In this document: one piece after another, positions 23,980-36,421 of the stretch
Layout: each line of letters opens with the position of its first letter
Numbering within the stretch: the stretch's first letter is position 1
From: Morella rubra
Lineage: Eukaryota > Streptophyta > Magnoliopsida > Fagales > Myricaceae
Assembly: GCA_003952965.2 (NCBI GenBank)
Contig: RXIC02000120.1
Span: 62,001 to 126,000, forward strand
DNA length: 64,000 nt
Direction of reading: 5' to 3'
Position numbers and translations under genes: made by a program
The notes under the pieces: generated by a model
Databases searched by the model: none
What the model was told of the DNA's origin: nothing
Seen by the model: the letters and a program-made list of their open reading frames with translations, nothing else

Positions 23980-25660
23980 TCATTTGGGTGTCGAACAAGA
24001 TTGCAACTGTCTGATTTGCTCCATCAGCTGCTCACACATTTGCTCTGCCATTAGTTGCATCCTTCGTTCTTGTTGTTCCACTAGGCTCCTTTGCTGCTCC
24101 TGCATCATCTTCTGGTGCTCTTCGTCTTTTTTCCATTGCTGCTCCGCCATCATCTGCATAAGCTCTTTGTCTTTCTTCCGTTACTGCTCCTCCATCATCT
24201 ACAGATGCTCTTGTATCGTCTGTTCCATATCTAACCGCTTGACCAGAAGCGCTTCATATTCCAACTGTCTAGCCCTCATCTCCTCAATTTGTAATCTGGC
24301 CTCCTCCAATCTTCGGGACAAATCAACGGACGATGCTGATGAAGATGATCCAACAGACCGTACTGAACGGCCTAAACCTCGCACATAACCCCTTTTGTCC
24401 CCAACACCTCAGCGAAGATCTCCACTTCTGTGTATGACTTTCCCTCTACTCGTGCTGCAACTGTAACGCCTCCATTTTTTCCTACAAAATTAAAAATATA
24501 AATCTAACGTTACAACTTACAAAATTTTTCGTGCATCTTCTGATGTCCACATGCCATCCTTATTAGTATGCGTTTTTTATAAAGCAACGCAGGACTAATC
24601 TCATCAGATTCTGAATTTTTCTGTACACCAAAAGAAATATAAAACGTGCATATTAAAATACCTAAGTCATTTATTTAAATAATAAATAATAAAAATGTAA
24701 ATTTATTACTTACTAACAACGCTCTCACGCGTTGGAAGGACCTCGCTCCCGATGTGTGTACAATCTTCAGCTTAGCTCTATTCTCCTTGTTGATTGCACT
24801 CCTCCTCTGCATTGTATATTTACAGTTGTTACCACAATTAATAATAAAATAAAATAAACGTTCAGGATAGAATAAAAATGGTTAACCTGAAATTCCTCGT
24901 TCACAAATAAATCATAGACACGAGTCCATTCTTCCTTATTCATATCGGGATACGGGTGCTTTAACGCCTCTTCTTTGGAATTGAACACCGAGTAATGCTG
25001 AAACATTCTATTTTTGTGCGTCCTGTACACTGTGTTCATCGTAGACGTCACAGTGATGCGATCCTCTGTTCGTTCGTAATCTAGTTGGAAGTCATCCTTA
25101 ACATATATAATAGTTAGTACGTATAAAAGTTTCAACAATTAAAATTTAATAAATTATACTTACCAACACTCGGTTCATCACGTAAGATTTAATCTCGTCG
25201 GGGACCTCCTTCACTTACTCTTCTCAAATGGGACATGTTATCGAACGAGCGCACCAATATGACTTGAGAGCATTGAGGACGCCTTGTCATCACCGCCCGT
25301 ATGTCCATCAGGGATATTAAAAGTCAGCTTTCCTCCGGAGCGAGCCTTGAGTAAGCCAATCCCGCGCGTACTACCTCAAACGTGTCTGATTCCGGACATC
25401 GCTACAAATAAAGAACAATAAATTTAAAATTTAGTTAAGCATAGAAATTTAAAAGTCATAATATTTAATCAAGATTGACGGGGTAAGATACTTACACACA
25501 CAACTACTCTGGGTGCCTATTAGACTGGCTGTGCTAGGGGACGATAATTCATTCTTAGCCCTAAGTGAAGGACCCGACACTGCTAGTGTACGGGACTACT
25601 CTCAGCTCGAACTGATGAATCGCACGGAAGACGTTTCCCTCCCGCTGGCATGACGTTGTC
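23980..25660 (-). pseudogene. CACTA1 Transposase_24-type gene (Ptta/En/Spm), degenerate
   Basis: Reading the minus strand gives the usual series of this family over several exons: DDFQLDYERTEDRITVTSTM and HPYPDMNKEEWTRVYDLFVN (24767-25138), RRSAINKENRAKLKIVHTSG (about 24740), YKKTHTNKDGMWTSEDARKN (about 24560), then GRSVRSVGSSSSASSVDLSR (24199-24384). A Gln/Met/Lys-rich coiled-coil tail ends at a stop at 23980-23982. In-frame stops (for example the TAG near 24199) and small frame changes interrupt it. The family is a DNA-binding accessory product of plant CACTA elements. The N-terminal exons above 25200 are poorly resolved. Confidence 0.7.
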
Positions 25661-25985
25661 CTGTGACCAAATAAATCAATATTAGAGAAAAAAAAACACA
25701 ATGAATTATGTTACTCAAAATGAATATAAAATAGACACAAAGTAAATTGAAACGATAAAGTTACTTTAGTCCTCGGAGTCATATTCTTTAGAATCACTAC
25801 AATCTTCATTGAACGATTCGAGGAATCATCGTTTCCTTCTACTTCACGTTGTTGTGGACACTCTCATCGGTTACCGGCACATAAGCCTCGACGTCATTTC
25901 TAGTCAACGGGATCATGTCAAATGAGCTAAAGTCCACAAAAAGCTCAATAGACTCATTCTCCTAGTATGCTTCATGGTTTGAAGG

Positions 25986-28900
25986 TCATTCTCCATCTTC
26001 ACTAGCTTCCTCCTCAATAGGTGGAATATCATACGTGTTTTTAGGGGTAATCTTTTGAACAATCTTCCAGTGACCGCCCAACTTCATATCATCGATATAA
26101 AACACTTGATTCCCCTGAGAAGCTAGCACGAACGGGTCGTCTTTGTACCACTTTCGGGATGTGTTAATACTAACAAACTGACCACTTTTATCAAGACCTA
26201 AGTTTTGAGTACTCAAGTCAAACCAGTCACATTTTAGTAAATAAACTAAATTCCCCCGCAAATAACGCAACGCGTAAATATCCATGATCTGACCGTAAAA
26301 ATCAACATCTTCCCATCATGGTCCCCGAAACAACTACACCACTATTCTGAGTGTTACGAAACTGTTCATGAAAGACCGTGTGAAACCTAACTCCATTCAC
26401 TACACACCCAGAATAACAAAGTGCCCGCTGATCGGACCGGATGCTAATGCATACAAATCATCCGACACCGAGCCCGAATTTTCATTGCGCATAGTTTGAA
26501 TTAAAATAGTAAATACGTGTTAACTTGAATCTAAAAAAAATGATCAATTAAAATTAAACATATAATAGAGACAAAATTAAATAAATACCCAATTTCTAAA
26601 CCATAACGGAAATTCTTCTTCGTGCCTCCTATCAACATTTATTGGTGATTCCCTCCTCATCTCTTCCAAGTGCTCGCTATAAAGAAATAAGATATTTTAT
26701 AATAAATTAAAATATAATAAACTGATAAATGTGTAAGTAAGCAAATATTCTTATAAGTGCTTACTCTATATGTTGGCTGATTTCTGAACAGTTGTTGAGT
26801 ACGTACCACTGCTTTTATAAATTCATTTCTATTCAAATCTTGACCCTTACTAGCTCCCAGTGGTCGAACACTTTGAGTAAACACAGAAAAATGACAACTT
26901 CGATCATCCATGTCGGCATAATTTTGGTCTTTTCTATTAAATCTTGTCTCAACCGTACCAAGATACATTGAGCAAAAAGTTAGACATTCATTTAACACAT
27001 AATTCTCTACTATGGAGCCCTTACACCGTGCCCTGTTCTTAATGAAACACTTCATCTTCCCCATATACCTCTCCATTGGATACATCCACCGAAATTGAAC
27101 TGGACCCCCAAGTTTCACCTTTTGAGGTAAATGAACAACTAATTGAACCATAATAGTAAAAAATGATGGAGGGAATAATGTTCCAACTTGCAAAGAATCA
27201 TTCCGATGCCCTTCTGTAATTGGTCCACAACATTTAAACGAATTGTTCTTGAGCATAAGTCTTTGAAGAATAAGCTCAACTCAGTCAACGCTGTACATAC
27301 TTCGTTTCCTAACAACCTGTTTATCATTGTCGGTAATAGTCACTGCAACAACACGTGTGAGTCGTGACTCTTCATACCTATTATCTTCCCTTCTTTTATA
27401 TTCACGCACCGGATATGTTAGAGGCGTATCATCTGAAACTTGACACCCTTTACAATACTTCTTACGTTCATCCTTCGTTAAAGTAAATAATGCTTGAAGC
27501 ATCACCTCCTGCTGACCCCGAACTTGCAAATGCAACTCTTTTTAATGCCTATTAATGCTAAGTCCGCCAAGCACTAGCATTGTCTTAGTCTTACCATCGA
27601 CGTTCATCAAAATTCCCAATATATTGTCACAAATATTGTTCTCTATGTGCATGACGTCCAAATTATGTCGAAGTTTCAAATCTAACCAGTACGGCAACTC
27701 AAAGAATATGTTGCATTCTGTCCAACTTAACGCATTGTCAGCCCGTTTTCTCTGCTTCTAAGTCTTCCCAAATGAACATAACGGTACGATTCAAGTTGTT
27801 GAAGTATCTCCTCTCCAGTGACTTCTTCAGGCGCTACTCTAAACTCTTTTTTCCCATCAAATATGTCACATCATGCCTCCACCCATGCATCGCGGGCAAA
27901 TACTGGCAATGTTCCAAAAAATAATGTTTGCCCCCATGTTTCAACCAAAATGACGTTGTGTTTGCATTGCAATTAGGGCATGCTAACCGTCCTTTCGTAC
28001 TCCAACCCGAGAGATTACCATAAGCCGGGAAGTCATTTATTGTCCAAAGCAAAGCAGCATGCAACTTAAATGAACTTGACACGGCCGCGTCGTACGTTTG
28101 CATTCCATTTTCCCATAAGTCTTTAACTCATCTATCAATGGTTGTAAGTAGACGTCGATATCATTTTTGGGACTTGCCAAGCGGATTGAACCCATTAGAT
28201 GCTAAACCCAACCGGATGTTCCGAGATTCCCGACCAAACCATTCATAATTCTTATCGAGGTCTTTCCATACCACAGAGTCTGCAGGATGCCTCATCATCC
28301 CATCTTAATCACACGCTTCTCTTGGTGCCACCCCATATCTGTTGCCGTTTGCCTTGATAGAAATAATATCTGTAACCTCGATTTCAAAGAAAAATGCCGC
28401 AGCAATTTTTGAGGAACCTTTGATTTGCTATTCTAACTGTATTTCCACCTCGATTCCCCACACACTGGACACTCTTGTAACTCACTGTGCTCTTCCAAAA
28501 CAATCCACAGTCATTTAAGCACGCATGTATGTTATCGTAGCTAAATCCTAAATTCTTTCTTAACTTTTTTGCCTCATAATAAGATTTAGGAAGTGTCTCC
28601 CTTTCCAGCAGCGTATCTTTTATTAAGCACAACACATCTTCAAATGCCTTTACAGTCAAATTATTCTCCGATTTCACATGAAGTAACCTACAACGAAAGA
28701 AAACTTCGAGTACTTCTTACACCGGGAAACAACTCTCACTCAGCATCCGCCCATAACTTGGTATACTCAAAAAACCCGTCTCTAGACCCCAACTCGACTG
28801 TTTCAGGACCTAGCATATTTTCACAGCGTTCTCATCAACCCTCCTCCAACCTCAAAATCTTCTAACATGTCTCTTATATTATCATTTATGTTTCCTCAGA

Positions 28901-29183
28901 AGTCCTCACTGCTCGGTTTCGGTTCTAAAGTCACTACCCGGTTAGAAACTTCTGAAATTGACTCTCCGTGAAATACCCAATGAGTGTAACTCTGGTCAAA
29001 CCCAATTATGAATAAATGATCGTCTACACGTTGGAACAACACATTCTTACATCTCTTACATGGACATCTTATCAGTCCCCGACTATCTGCATAACTACGG
29101 GCAACACTCATAAAATCCCGAACACCATCACTATACTTCGCACTTTTCAATCTATCAGCCTCATAAATCCAGCTCTTATCCAT
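25986..29183 (-). pseudogene. CACTA1 TNP2-type transposase, frameshifted and internally deleted
   Basis: Domains in order from the start at 29183: a transposase-associated zinc domain (MDKSWIYEADRLKS, then RCPCKRCKNV; 28896-29183); Transposase_21/TNP2 (LPKSYYEAKKLRKNLGFSYD at 28384-28677; FKLHAALLWTINDFPAYGNL and GWSTKGRLACPNCNANT at 27834-28103); DUF4218 (KLGGPVQFRWMYPMERYMGK, LNECLTFCSMYLGTVETRFN; 26657-27256); and DUF4216 (DPFVLASQGNQVFYIDDMKL; 25986-26285). Frame changes and stops separate these blocks. Near 28165-28185 the text goes from NPLGK directly to DIDVYLQPLIDELK. The hydrophobic stretch that normally separates these words in TNP2 proteins (about 35-40 residues) is missing. The enzyme should therefore be dead. 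Confidence 0.85.
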
Positions 29184-29246
29184 ATTGTTCCTTCAAAGAC
29201 GAAAATACAAACAATAATGCAAACAATGATAACATTCATACTCAAC

Positions 29247-30360
29247 AAGAGGTGTTGAAGCCACCGGTAAAATTCGGTGGCACCGGCATCGGTACTGGGT
29301 TCCCGATACCTGGGCTAACCTGTGTTGGTGGCTTCAAAATTGAAAATCCCAATGGACTTACCGGTTCACTGGTACCGTTAAACTGGGAGTGTTTTTCTTT
29401 TAATTTTTTTTATATTAACATTTAATACCCCTCCTCTCCTGGCCTCCAATTTCATCTTCACAGTCGCACCCCCTCCCTCAATTTCATTTTCTTCAAGTCT
29501 TCAACAGTCTTTCTCGCAACTACAGTTGCACCAGAACGTCTCGAGGGAAATTAGTTTGACATTCTGTTTGCTTCTCGATCTTTAGGCTATCGAACTGTGA
29601 TTCTGAACTGAAGAAGAACCTAGTGGACAAGACCCTTGGGCCCAAAGCTTTCCAAATTCTGCCTTTTGAGGTTTTTTTTTCTTTTTCTTTTTTTGCCATT
29701 GGATCAAGCTAAACTGTAGACGAAATATTTGAGCGTTGGTCTGTCGGTGGGAAGTTTGTGACTCTGTTCGATATTGTCTAAGAGTGACATGGAAGGTAGT
29801 GTTTGGGTGTGGGCGAGGATTGGGCAGTGACTTGTTGGTGACTAGTAAGATTCGGATAGAATTATGATTAGTTAACTTTGAAACTTGGAACTTGTGGATT
29901 CCATTATCTAACTTGAGTGGAGGAGAAAAAATGATTAGATATTTTTATAATTTTTTATCTGATAGACACAATAAACCTTAAACGCCACAACACTAGCATT
30001 ACGCCCATATTCATAGTGACCTTCAGATTTTTTGGAGTAATTTTAGTTTCATACCAGTTAATAGTTAGAGGTCTATACATTTCTCAGGTCTTATTTTGGA
30101 ATTTGTCAACGTTCTATTGCAAAAAGTTAAGCAAGAGGCTTTTACTATGGCATACATCATGATATATAGTTAGGCTAAGTGCGTAAAATGCTAAAAAAAT
30201 AGCCCAATATAAATGCAGGTTAACCGGGAACCGCCACGCTATGGGCCAGTTTTTGCCATTAACAGTGTAGGTGTAGGTGGCCAATATTTAAAAATTGCCT
30301 TATCTGTTTGGTGCCGGTTTTGGCCAAAATTGGCACCCACACTGGGGGTGAACAGCCCTA
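29247..30360. mobile_element. Non-autonomous hAT-like element nested in CACTA1, 1.1 kb
   Basis: The left end is AAGAGGTGTTGAAGCC and the right end, inverted, is TAGGGCTGTTCACCCC, which share most of an AGGGTGTTNA-type terminal repeat. The perfect 8-bp duplication TACTCAAC flanks it (29239-29246 and 30361-30368). The subterminal regions contain repeated ggcaccgg/ccggtttt words. No transposase was seen. It sits 63 bp upstream of the TNP2 start codon, so it interrupts the presumed 5' leader or promoter of that gene. Confidence 0.8.
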
Positions 30361-31959
30361 TACTCAACTTCAATTTCTTCGGGTGATAGATCCTATCCCA
30401 TTCAAGTTTACAATATCACGTACTGCACGTTATTGACCCGACCATTATGACCGATGCTTAAAAATTTCGACAGTATTTCCCTTCAGTCCCCAGATACACG
30501 CCTAAAATATTGAGCATAAACACCCACTATTTAAGGCAAGCGTATACGCTCAATGCTGAATGTGTATCTGAAGGACAAAAGGATATTTGTATCAAAATTT
30601 CTAAATACATCTGTCACAATAGTAGATACAACTACGCACATTACGCAAATTATAAACTCAAACGTCCATAATGCATATTACAAACTTAAACGGGGGCTAA
30701 GGCTACTAAATGAATGTATGAACATAATAGCAAAAACCGTTTGGATGTGTTGATAACCGTCCGAGCCATATTTTAGCTTTCAGATGTCTATAGCAAAGCG
30801 TCCGAACTAAAAACAAGCATCTAGATGGTGCATAACCCGTCCGGACTACGATTGTTGAACAAGACAGTTCTTCGACGTCCAGACTCCATTTTCACCACAA
30901 ATTCTTACCAAAATCAATCCAAATCACAAACACTTCAATATAAACAGATCACAACCAACCCCAAACTCCATTGCTATTGTTTTAGACCCTAAAAACTTGA
31001 AAAACACATGCTTTGATATCCTAAAATCCATGCTTTTCATCCTAAAACCAAATAAATTTTAAAACTCACTAGCCTCAAATGCAATCCAATGTGAAATCCC
31101 AAATGAGTTGCTCCTTCCACACCCTTTTCAATGAGATTGATGTCCAAAATTAGCTCCCCTCTTCTCCTCTTACTCAAATCTCTTAAATTTCTAAGTTTTT
31201 GTCATTTTCCCTATATTGTCTGCGATTTCCTTTTTTTTCAAATGAATACTAACCTACGTGTAAAAGTTTTTGAGGGAACAGCTGTTGCCAAAAATTTTAA
31301 CATCGTTCGAACTCCTATATTTACGTCCGAACGTCGACTTCAAGCTGACAACACCATTTTATAAATAACCAAACGACAACATTTGATCGCTATCAAAAGT
31401 GTCCGATTCTCACCTAGGACGTCCGAACGCTCCCCCTCTCATCACGCTGTTTTAGTAATCCTCAAATGACGATGTCTGGTTGTAAACAACAACATCCGAA
31501 CCGACTCCATAATAGTTCGGACGTTTATTTCAACACAATATGACAACGTTCGGGCTTATAGTAAACTGTCCGAATGTTTAGGGCCACCGTCCGAATGGCT
31601 TTTGACGATTTTTTTTAGAGCTTATACAATTCAATTTATTACCAAGTTTTAAGAAACCAACGTTAATTAATAATAGAAATAACCTTAAGTGTTTTAGATA
31701 GTGGTTTGGAAGTTTGAAAGAGTGTAACAGAATTAGAAACATAACATCAAAAAATAATGTTGTATTAAGTTTTAATAAATAGAAATAATGTAACTTAAAT
31801 AACGTAAATATAGGAAATGTCCTCAAAACATAATATAAACAAAATAACATCAAATAAAATCTCAATACATGTCCTCAAAACATAATATAAAAGTAGTTGT
31901 CCTCAAAACATAATAACAAAAAAAATGTCATAATAAAACTGAATAAATACAAACAACTC

Positions 31960-33142
31960 AAAATTATCACCATCATCATCACTGGTCAGCTTAAGAACGT
32001 CACGGACTCGACGAAGGTGCTCCTATATCAGCATGACCCACTGAGATAGGGGAAAGAGCTCTGCACTGGTTGCCATGCCCTTCAGGACCTCCTTAAGTGC
32101 AGCGACCTCTTTCTTCCACCCAGCGTCCATGTCCGTGACCTTCTGCTCCAAAGCCGTCAGCCGACCATTGATATCACTGACCATGCTATGGGTGGGTTGC
32201 AAGACCGTTTGCATCCGCTAAGTCAGCTGCATCATCATCTCGTCCATCCAACCCGATCATTGTTCCCCAAGTCCCTAGGTCGAGCTCTGTCTAGGATCCT
32301 GCTGCTCCATTGTCTCCTCAGGAACTCCTGCATTCAGCGTCCCTTCTTGTCTCTCCCAGCAAGGCTGCTTGTCTTCAGTCTCCTCTGGCCTGAGCATATC
32401 AAAGGTAGTTGAACTGCCAAAGTGGAACAAGCACCCTCGGGTACCATCATGCGTGCAGGAACTGGGTCATAAGAAATCTGAGCATCAGTCTTTAAGGCCT
32501 CTGCACGTGGTAGATGTATGATGCCATATCAACAGGTAGCCCCCGTACAACTGCCAGTACAAGAACTCAGCCTGGCCATAAGATAGCTTCGTGGTGTGCT
32601 TCTTAAGGTCAATGGTAGAACATAGAATCAGGCACATAATTCACCAAAAAGGATGCAGCTGCCTGTGTATCATGTAGCTTCCATCCAAAATAGTAGTATC
32701 CTCGTCCATCATCATCTGGAAAATCTTGGCCTTCGTAGGTCGGCCCTCCTCGATCAGTGGTAGGTTTGGAAACGCAGTTAAATCCCTCTTGTAGTTCAAG
32801 AATCTTGCTAGCTCGTCTGGTGAGAATGTGATCGAACATTATGGATGGTGACCTCCATACTAGGCTCCCCGAGGTCCCTCACCTCTAAGATAGCACAATA
32901 GAACTCCTGCACCATGTTCTTTGATGCGTAGCCGGTCCTCTAGATAAATGGAAGCCAACTTGCCTGCTTTACCACCTCAGGAAGCGTCCGATCCTCAAAT
33001 CAAAGCTTGTAGAAATCGCCAACTTGATGTCCTGCTCGACAACAATTGAGTGGGACATGATGATCACTCTATGCTGCTCTACCATTAAAGCTGGAGGTTC
33101 CTCCTTCTCAGCTTGACTGTTGGTACGCTGGCGTTTGCTCAT
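31960..33142 (-). pseudogene. CACTA1 accessory ORF (putative plant transposon protein type), degenerate
   Basis: The minus strand starts MSKRQRTNSQAEKEEP at 33142 and continues with blocks matching the better-kept CACTA2 ORF at 52679-53885: AAASFLVNYVPDSMFYH, VVRGLPVDMASYIYH, and a C-terminal coiled coil QPTHSMVSDINGRLTALEQK. Many stops and frame changes are present. The pattern of a VRGxPVD-type word followed by a coiled coil resembles the domain annotated in plants as putative plant transposon protein; this assignment is tentative. The function is unknown. Confidence 0.6.
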
Positions 33143-35009
33143 TTTTTAATTTGTATAAAAATGTTCAAACGGTTAAAATGGGTTCGTATAGTTTAGTAAA
33201 ACATCTAGACTACTAAAACAGGGTGTCTGGACAACATCAAATAGTCAACATATTTCCGTGAAATACAACAAAGCGTCCGAACATCGTTAGATATCCATCC
33301 GAAAGCAAAAAATCCAAATAGCCTATTTAAATTTAATAAAAACAATGTCTGGACAACATACAAATAACATTCAGATGAAAGATTAAAACGACAACGTATC
33401 CATTTGGGATACTATACGATGTCCGAATGGCCTATCAAGCGTCTAGACCAAATATATCCCCAAGATGACAACGTATCCCCGAGGGACACTAAAGGCGTCT
33501 AAACCGCATTATATTATTATCCGAACGAATAACAACAAGGAGAACTATTTAAATTTAATTTAAAATCCGTCTGGACCGCAACATAAAGCGTCCGGACCAA
33601 TTATTAAAATGGCAACGTATCAATTTGGGATACTACGTAGCGTCCGAACGCTTTGGAGAAGACAACTGAGTTAACTTAGCCATGGCAGCCTCCTAAAACC
33701 TCCCCACACTACCAAAAATACTACCAAATCACAAATAAATACATTTAAAATAATCCTAACACTTAACACAATCAATATTGATGTAAAAATCAATCAAAAC
33801 ACATAATGTAGTATACAAAAAATAGAATTGAAATACTATACGTAAAACTATAAAAAAACAAAATTTTTATTGTTAAAATCATATTAAAATCAAAAAAACA
33901 TACCTGGATGTGATTAGAATGTCGACGGAATGAGTTTACGTCAAGATTTGGAAAGAAAATAGAAGGGTCAAGAGAGTTTTGTGTATAAAACGTTCGGTTT
34001 AAATGAAAATGTCAAACTGTTCGACATTTCATAATCTGTCAACACGTCCGGACGGTATAGATACTGTTTGGACGTATTTGTATACACTTAGCCCAATGAA
34101 CATACTCCGTATTAAATGCCAAAATTTAAACCATTTAAAACAGTTCGACACATTAAAAGCATCTGGACGTCATAGTATGCATGTCACAGGTTTTTCCCTG
34201 ACTTCGCGCAATGTGGAGGCACCCGTGGCTGAATAAATTTCCGGACAATATGTGACGCGTTTAGACGGTGGCAACTGTTTATAGTCGTTGTGTAACGTAA
34301 ACAAGCGTAAGAAATGCGACGATTACAAGAGCGTTTGGACGGTTGTCACAAACGTCCTAATGGCTGCTTTTAGTCATTGTGGTTTAGACGGCTTCTTTTA
34401 TGTGCGAACGCCTACTTCATTATACATGTGTATTAATTGATGCTGCCATAACGACATCCGGACAGCTATGGAAACCGTCCGAATGAAAAAGATTTATTTA
34501 GCTTGTCAAACACTCAATTTGATTTACTTCCCTAAACTTAATTTATTTAAATAATTTAATTTACATAATTAATTTACTTCACTTTCTTTAATTTTACTTA
34601 ATAATTTAATTTACTTTGCTCAATTTCATATTGTAATTTCACACAAATTTTAACTTAATTTGCTTGTTTTGAATACAAAAAAAAAATATTTAGTTAAGCA
34701 TATTTTTATATTAAACATCGTTATAACTAATCACCCTTTTAATTGTAATTGCAATCTAATTACACTAACCGTTATAATCTAATTACACTAACCGTTTCCA
34801 TAAAATAGCACTCGTACTAATCACCCATTTAATTGTACTAATCGTCCGTTTAAATTGTAATAAATTTAAACTAATGAAAAACATAATTAATATAGAATAC
34901 CAAACATAATCCAAATACCGAATGAAAAACACAATTATAATGTCTAGTACAAGCCGGAGACGATCTTCTAAGGATAAGAAAATAATAGCGATAAAAGATA
35001 AACAGGAGA

Positions 35010-35386
35010 CTACTCCGAATCACGAGCTAGCTCGTCCAGATCTTGTCTGAGGGCATCACGAACATGCGCCAAATGCTCCTCCATGTTATCCACCACTATT
35101 CTGAGTGTTTGGAGCTGTATCGAAACGGTATGGATAGACTGGGACAACTGAGACAACTAGGACAGTTCCCTCTGCATAATATTTGCTCCTCTGTCAAAGC
35201 CCTATCTATTAGAGCAAATTTATTCTCCAAACCGGTCAAGAGGCATTGGAGCTCCATACACAATGAATGTGTCGGCTCTACTATTGCCAAAATACTGCCT
35301 CTCAGTTCCACTAAAAAAGCGTCTGCCCAAGCTGGTTGCACTATTTGTCCCCCGATATTGGTGATACTTCTCTCGGAGCAATCCAT
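35010..35386 (-). pseudogene. CACTA1 small coiled-coil ORF, one frameshift
   Basis: From ATG at 35386 the frame reads MDCSERSITNIGGQIVQPAW, FLVELRGSILAIVEPTHSLC and LLTGLENKFALIDRALTEEQ. After a frame change near 35160 it ends SIQLQTLRIVVDNMEEHLAH and ALRQDLDELARDSE with a stop at 35010-35012. Its C-terminus (HLAHVRDAL) resembles the C-terminus of the other accessory ORF (HMRDVRAVL in CACTA2), so the two may be related or once joined. CACTA2 has lost this segment. No known family was recognised. Confidence 0.5.
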
Positions 35387-35899
35387 GGTCAACCTAGCAC
35401 AAACTATCTGAACATTAGCAAATACCGTTCAAACGTTTTAGAAGACGTCCGGACGACATGCGTCCGAACGGTAATTCGATGACCACAAGCCAAACAACAA
35501 AGATAAACCAAAGAACGCAACAAAATTCAAAAGTATTAAATTGAAATGAATAAAATTGAAAACAAAACTCATGAAGAAGGTCTTTACCTGAAGTTGTTTG
35601 AGAGATCTCAAAATAAATTTCGAACGGATAATGAAAACGTTTGAGAGAAAAGTTTGAGAGAAGAGAGTGAAAGTGTGATTTTGGCTAAGTCTGGCCTATT
35701 TAATGAGCTCAAGAATGTCTGACGGTATTCCAAGGCGTTCGGATGCCTCCCATTTTAAATTCACACGTGGCCCAATCAAATTCAACGTCATTAAATATGC
35801 CTGCTTCGAAAAGCTTCTAGAACTTTGTCCGTCGGACGACTTATCACGGTCTGGATGCTTTTGACATCACGTGGATGAAGTTTTGCAAAGTGGAAGCAC

Positions 35900-36421
35900 A
35901 CGTTTTCTCCGAAGAAGCAAGCAAATCTGTGCGGACATGTTTTTTAAGAGTCTGGACGGACGTATTTTTTTGTTGGAACGGTCATTTTGGCGTCCGGACG
36001 GTATTGGGCACTCATGACGATTTTTAATTTGTCATTATATGTTGACGATTACAATTCGTTAGGTAATGTACGTTCGGACTGTGTGGATAAGAGTCCGGAC
36101 AAAATTGTGATGATTCTAATCATCACTCAGTTACGACGATTTGGAATTTGCCACCCAACAAAGGGTTCGAACTTTTTGATTGAAGGTCCGGACGGTAGTT
36201 TGTATTTTGTGACTATTTTTATGTCACTCATTCGCGACGTGATGTATGTTGTCACACTAGAAATACGTCCAAACGTTTTTTGAGTTGTCCGGACGGGTTT
36301 TGCGTTCCTGCATTGTTTTGGATGACGAAATTAATATTTTGTCATGAAATGCCACTTTAGGTGACAAACTTTGGTTTGACGCCCAAAAATTTTGTCACCT
36401 AAAGCAAAGTTTCTTATAGTG
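35900..36421. repeat. CACTA1 right subterminal repeat region
   Basis: Repeated gtccggac, gttcggac and cgtccaaacg words in both orientations are followed by gtgacaaa words and the terminal TTATAGTG. This mirrors the left end. Confidence 0.7.

Larger units (their letters stand above)
23118..36421 (-). mobile_element. CACTA (En/Spm) transposon, CACTA1, 13.3 kb
   Basis: The element begins CACTAAAAGAAA at 23118 and ends TTTCTTATAGTG at 36421, the inverted form of CACTATAAGAAA. The flanking trinucleotides are CCA on both sides (23115-23117 and 36422-36424), the 3-bp target duplication expected for CACTA elements. Both ends carry many short repeats (gtccggacg, cgttcgaacg, gtgacaaa). All recognisable genes lie on the minus strand: Transposase_24-type, TNP2-type, and two accessory ORFs. 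The TNP2 gene is internally deleted and frameshifted, so this copy should be non-autonomous. A 1.1-kb hAT-like element is nested at 29247-30360. A second copy of the family lies at 49453-60822. Confidence 0.92.

Noticed and set aside
23984..24388. Cys/Ser-rich plus-strand ORF of 134 codons (and its twin at 50326-50907)
   Set aside because: It is the antisense of the Gln/Met coiled-coil tail of the Transposase_24-type gene. Repetition in both CACTA copies reflects the transposon, not a cysteine-rich protein.
33170..36300. Array-like recurrence of gtccggacg/cgaacg words, at first suggestive of a CRISPR-like or satellite array
   Set aside because: Spacing is irregular and both orientations mix, as expected for CACTA subterminal repeats.
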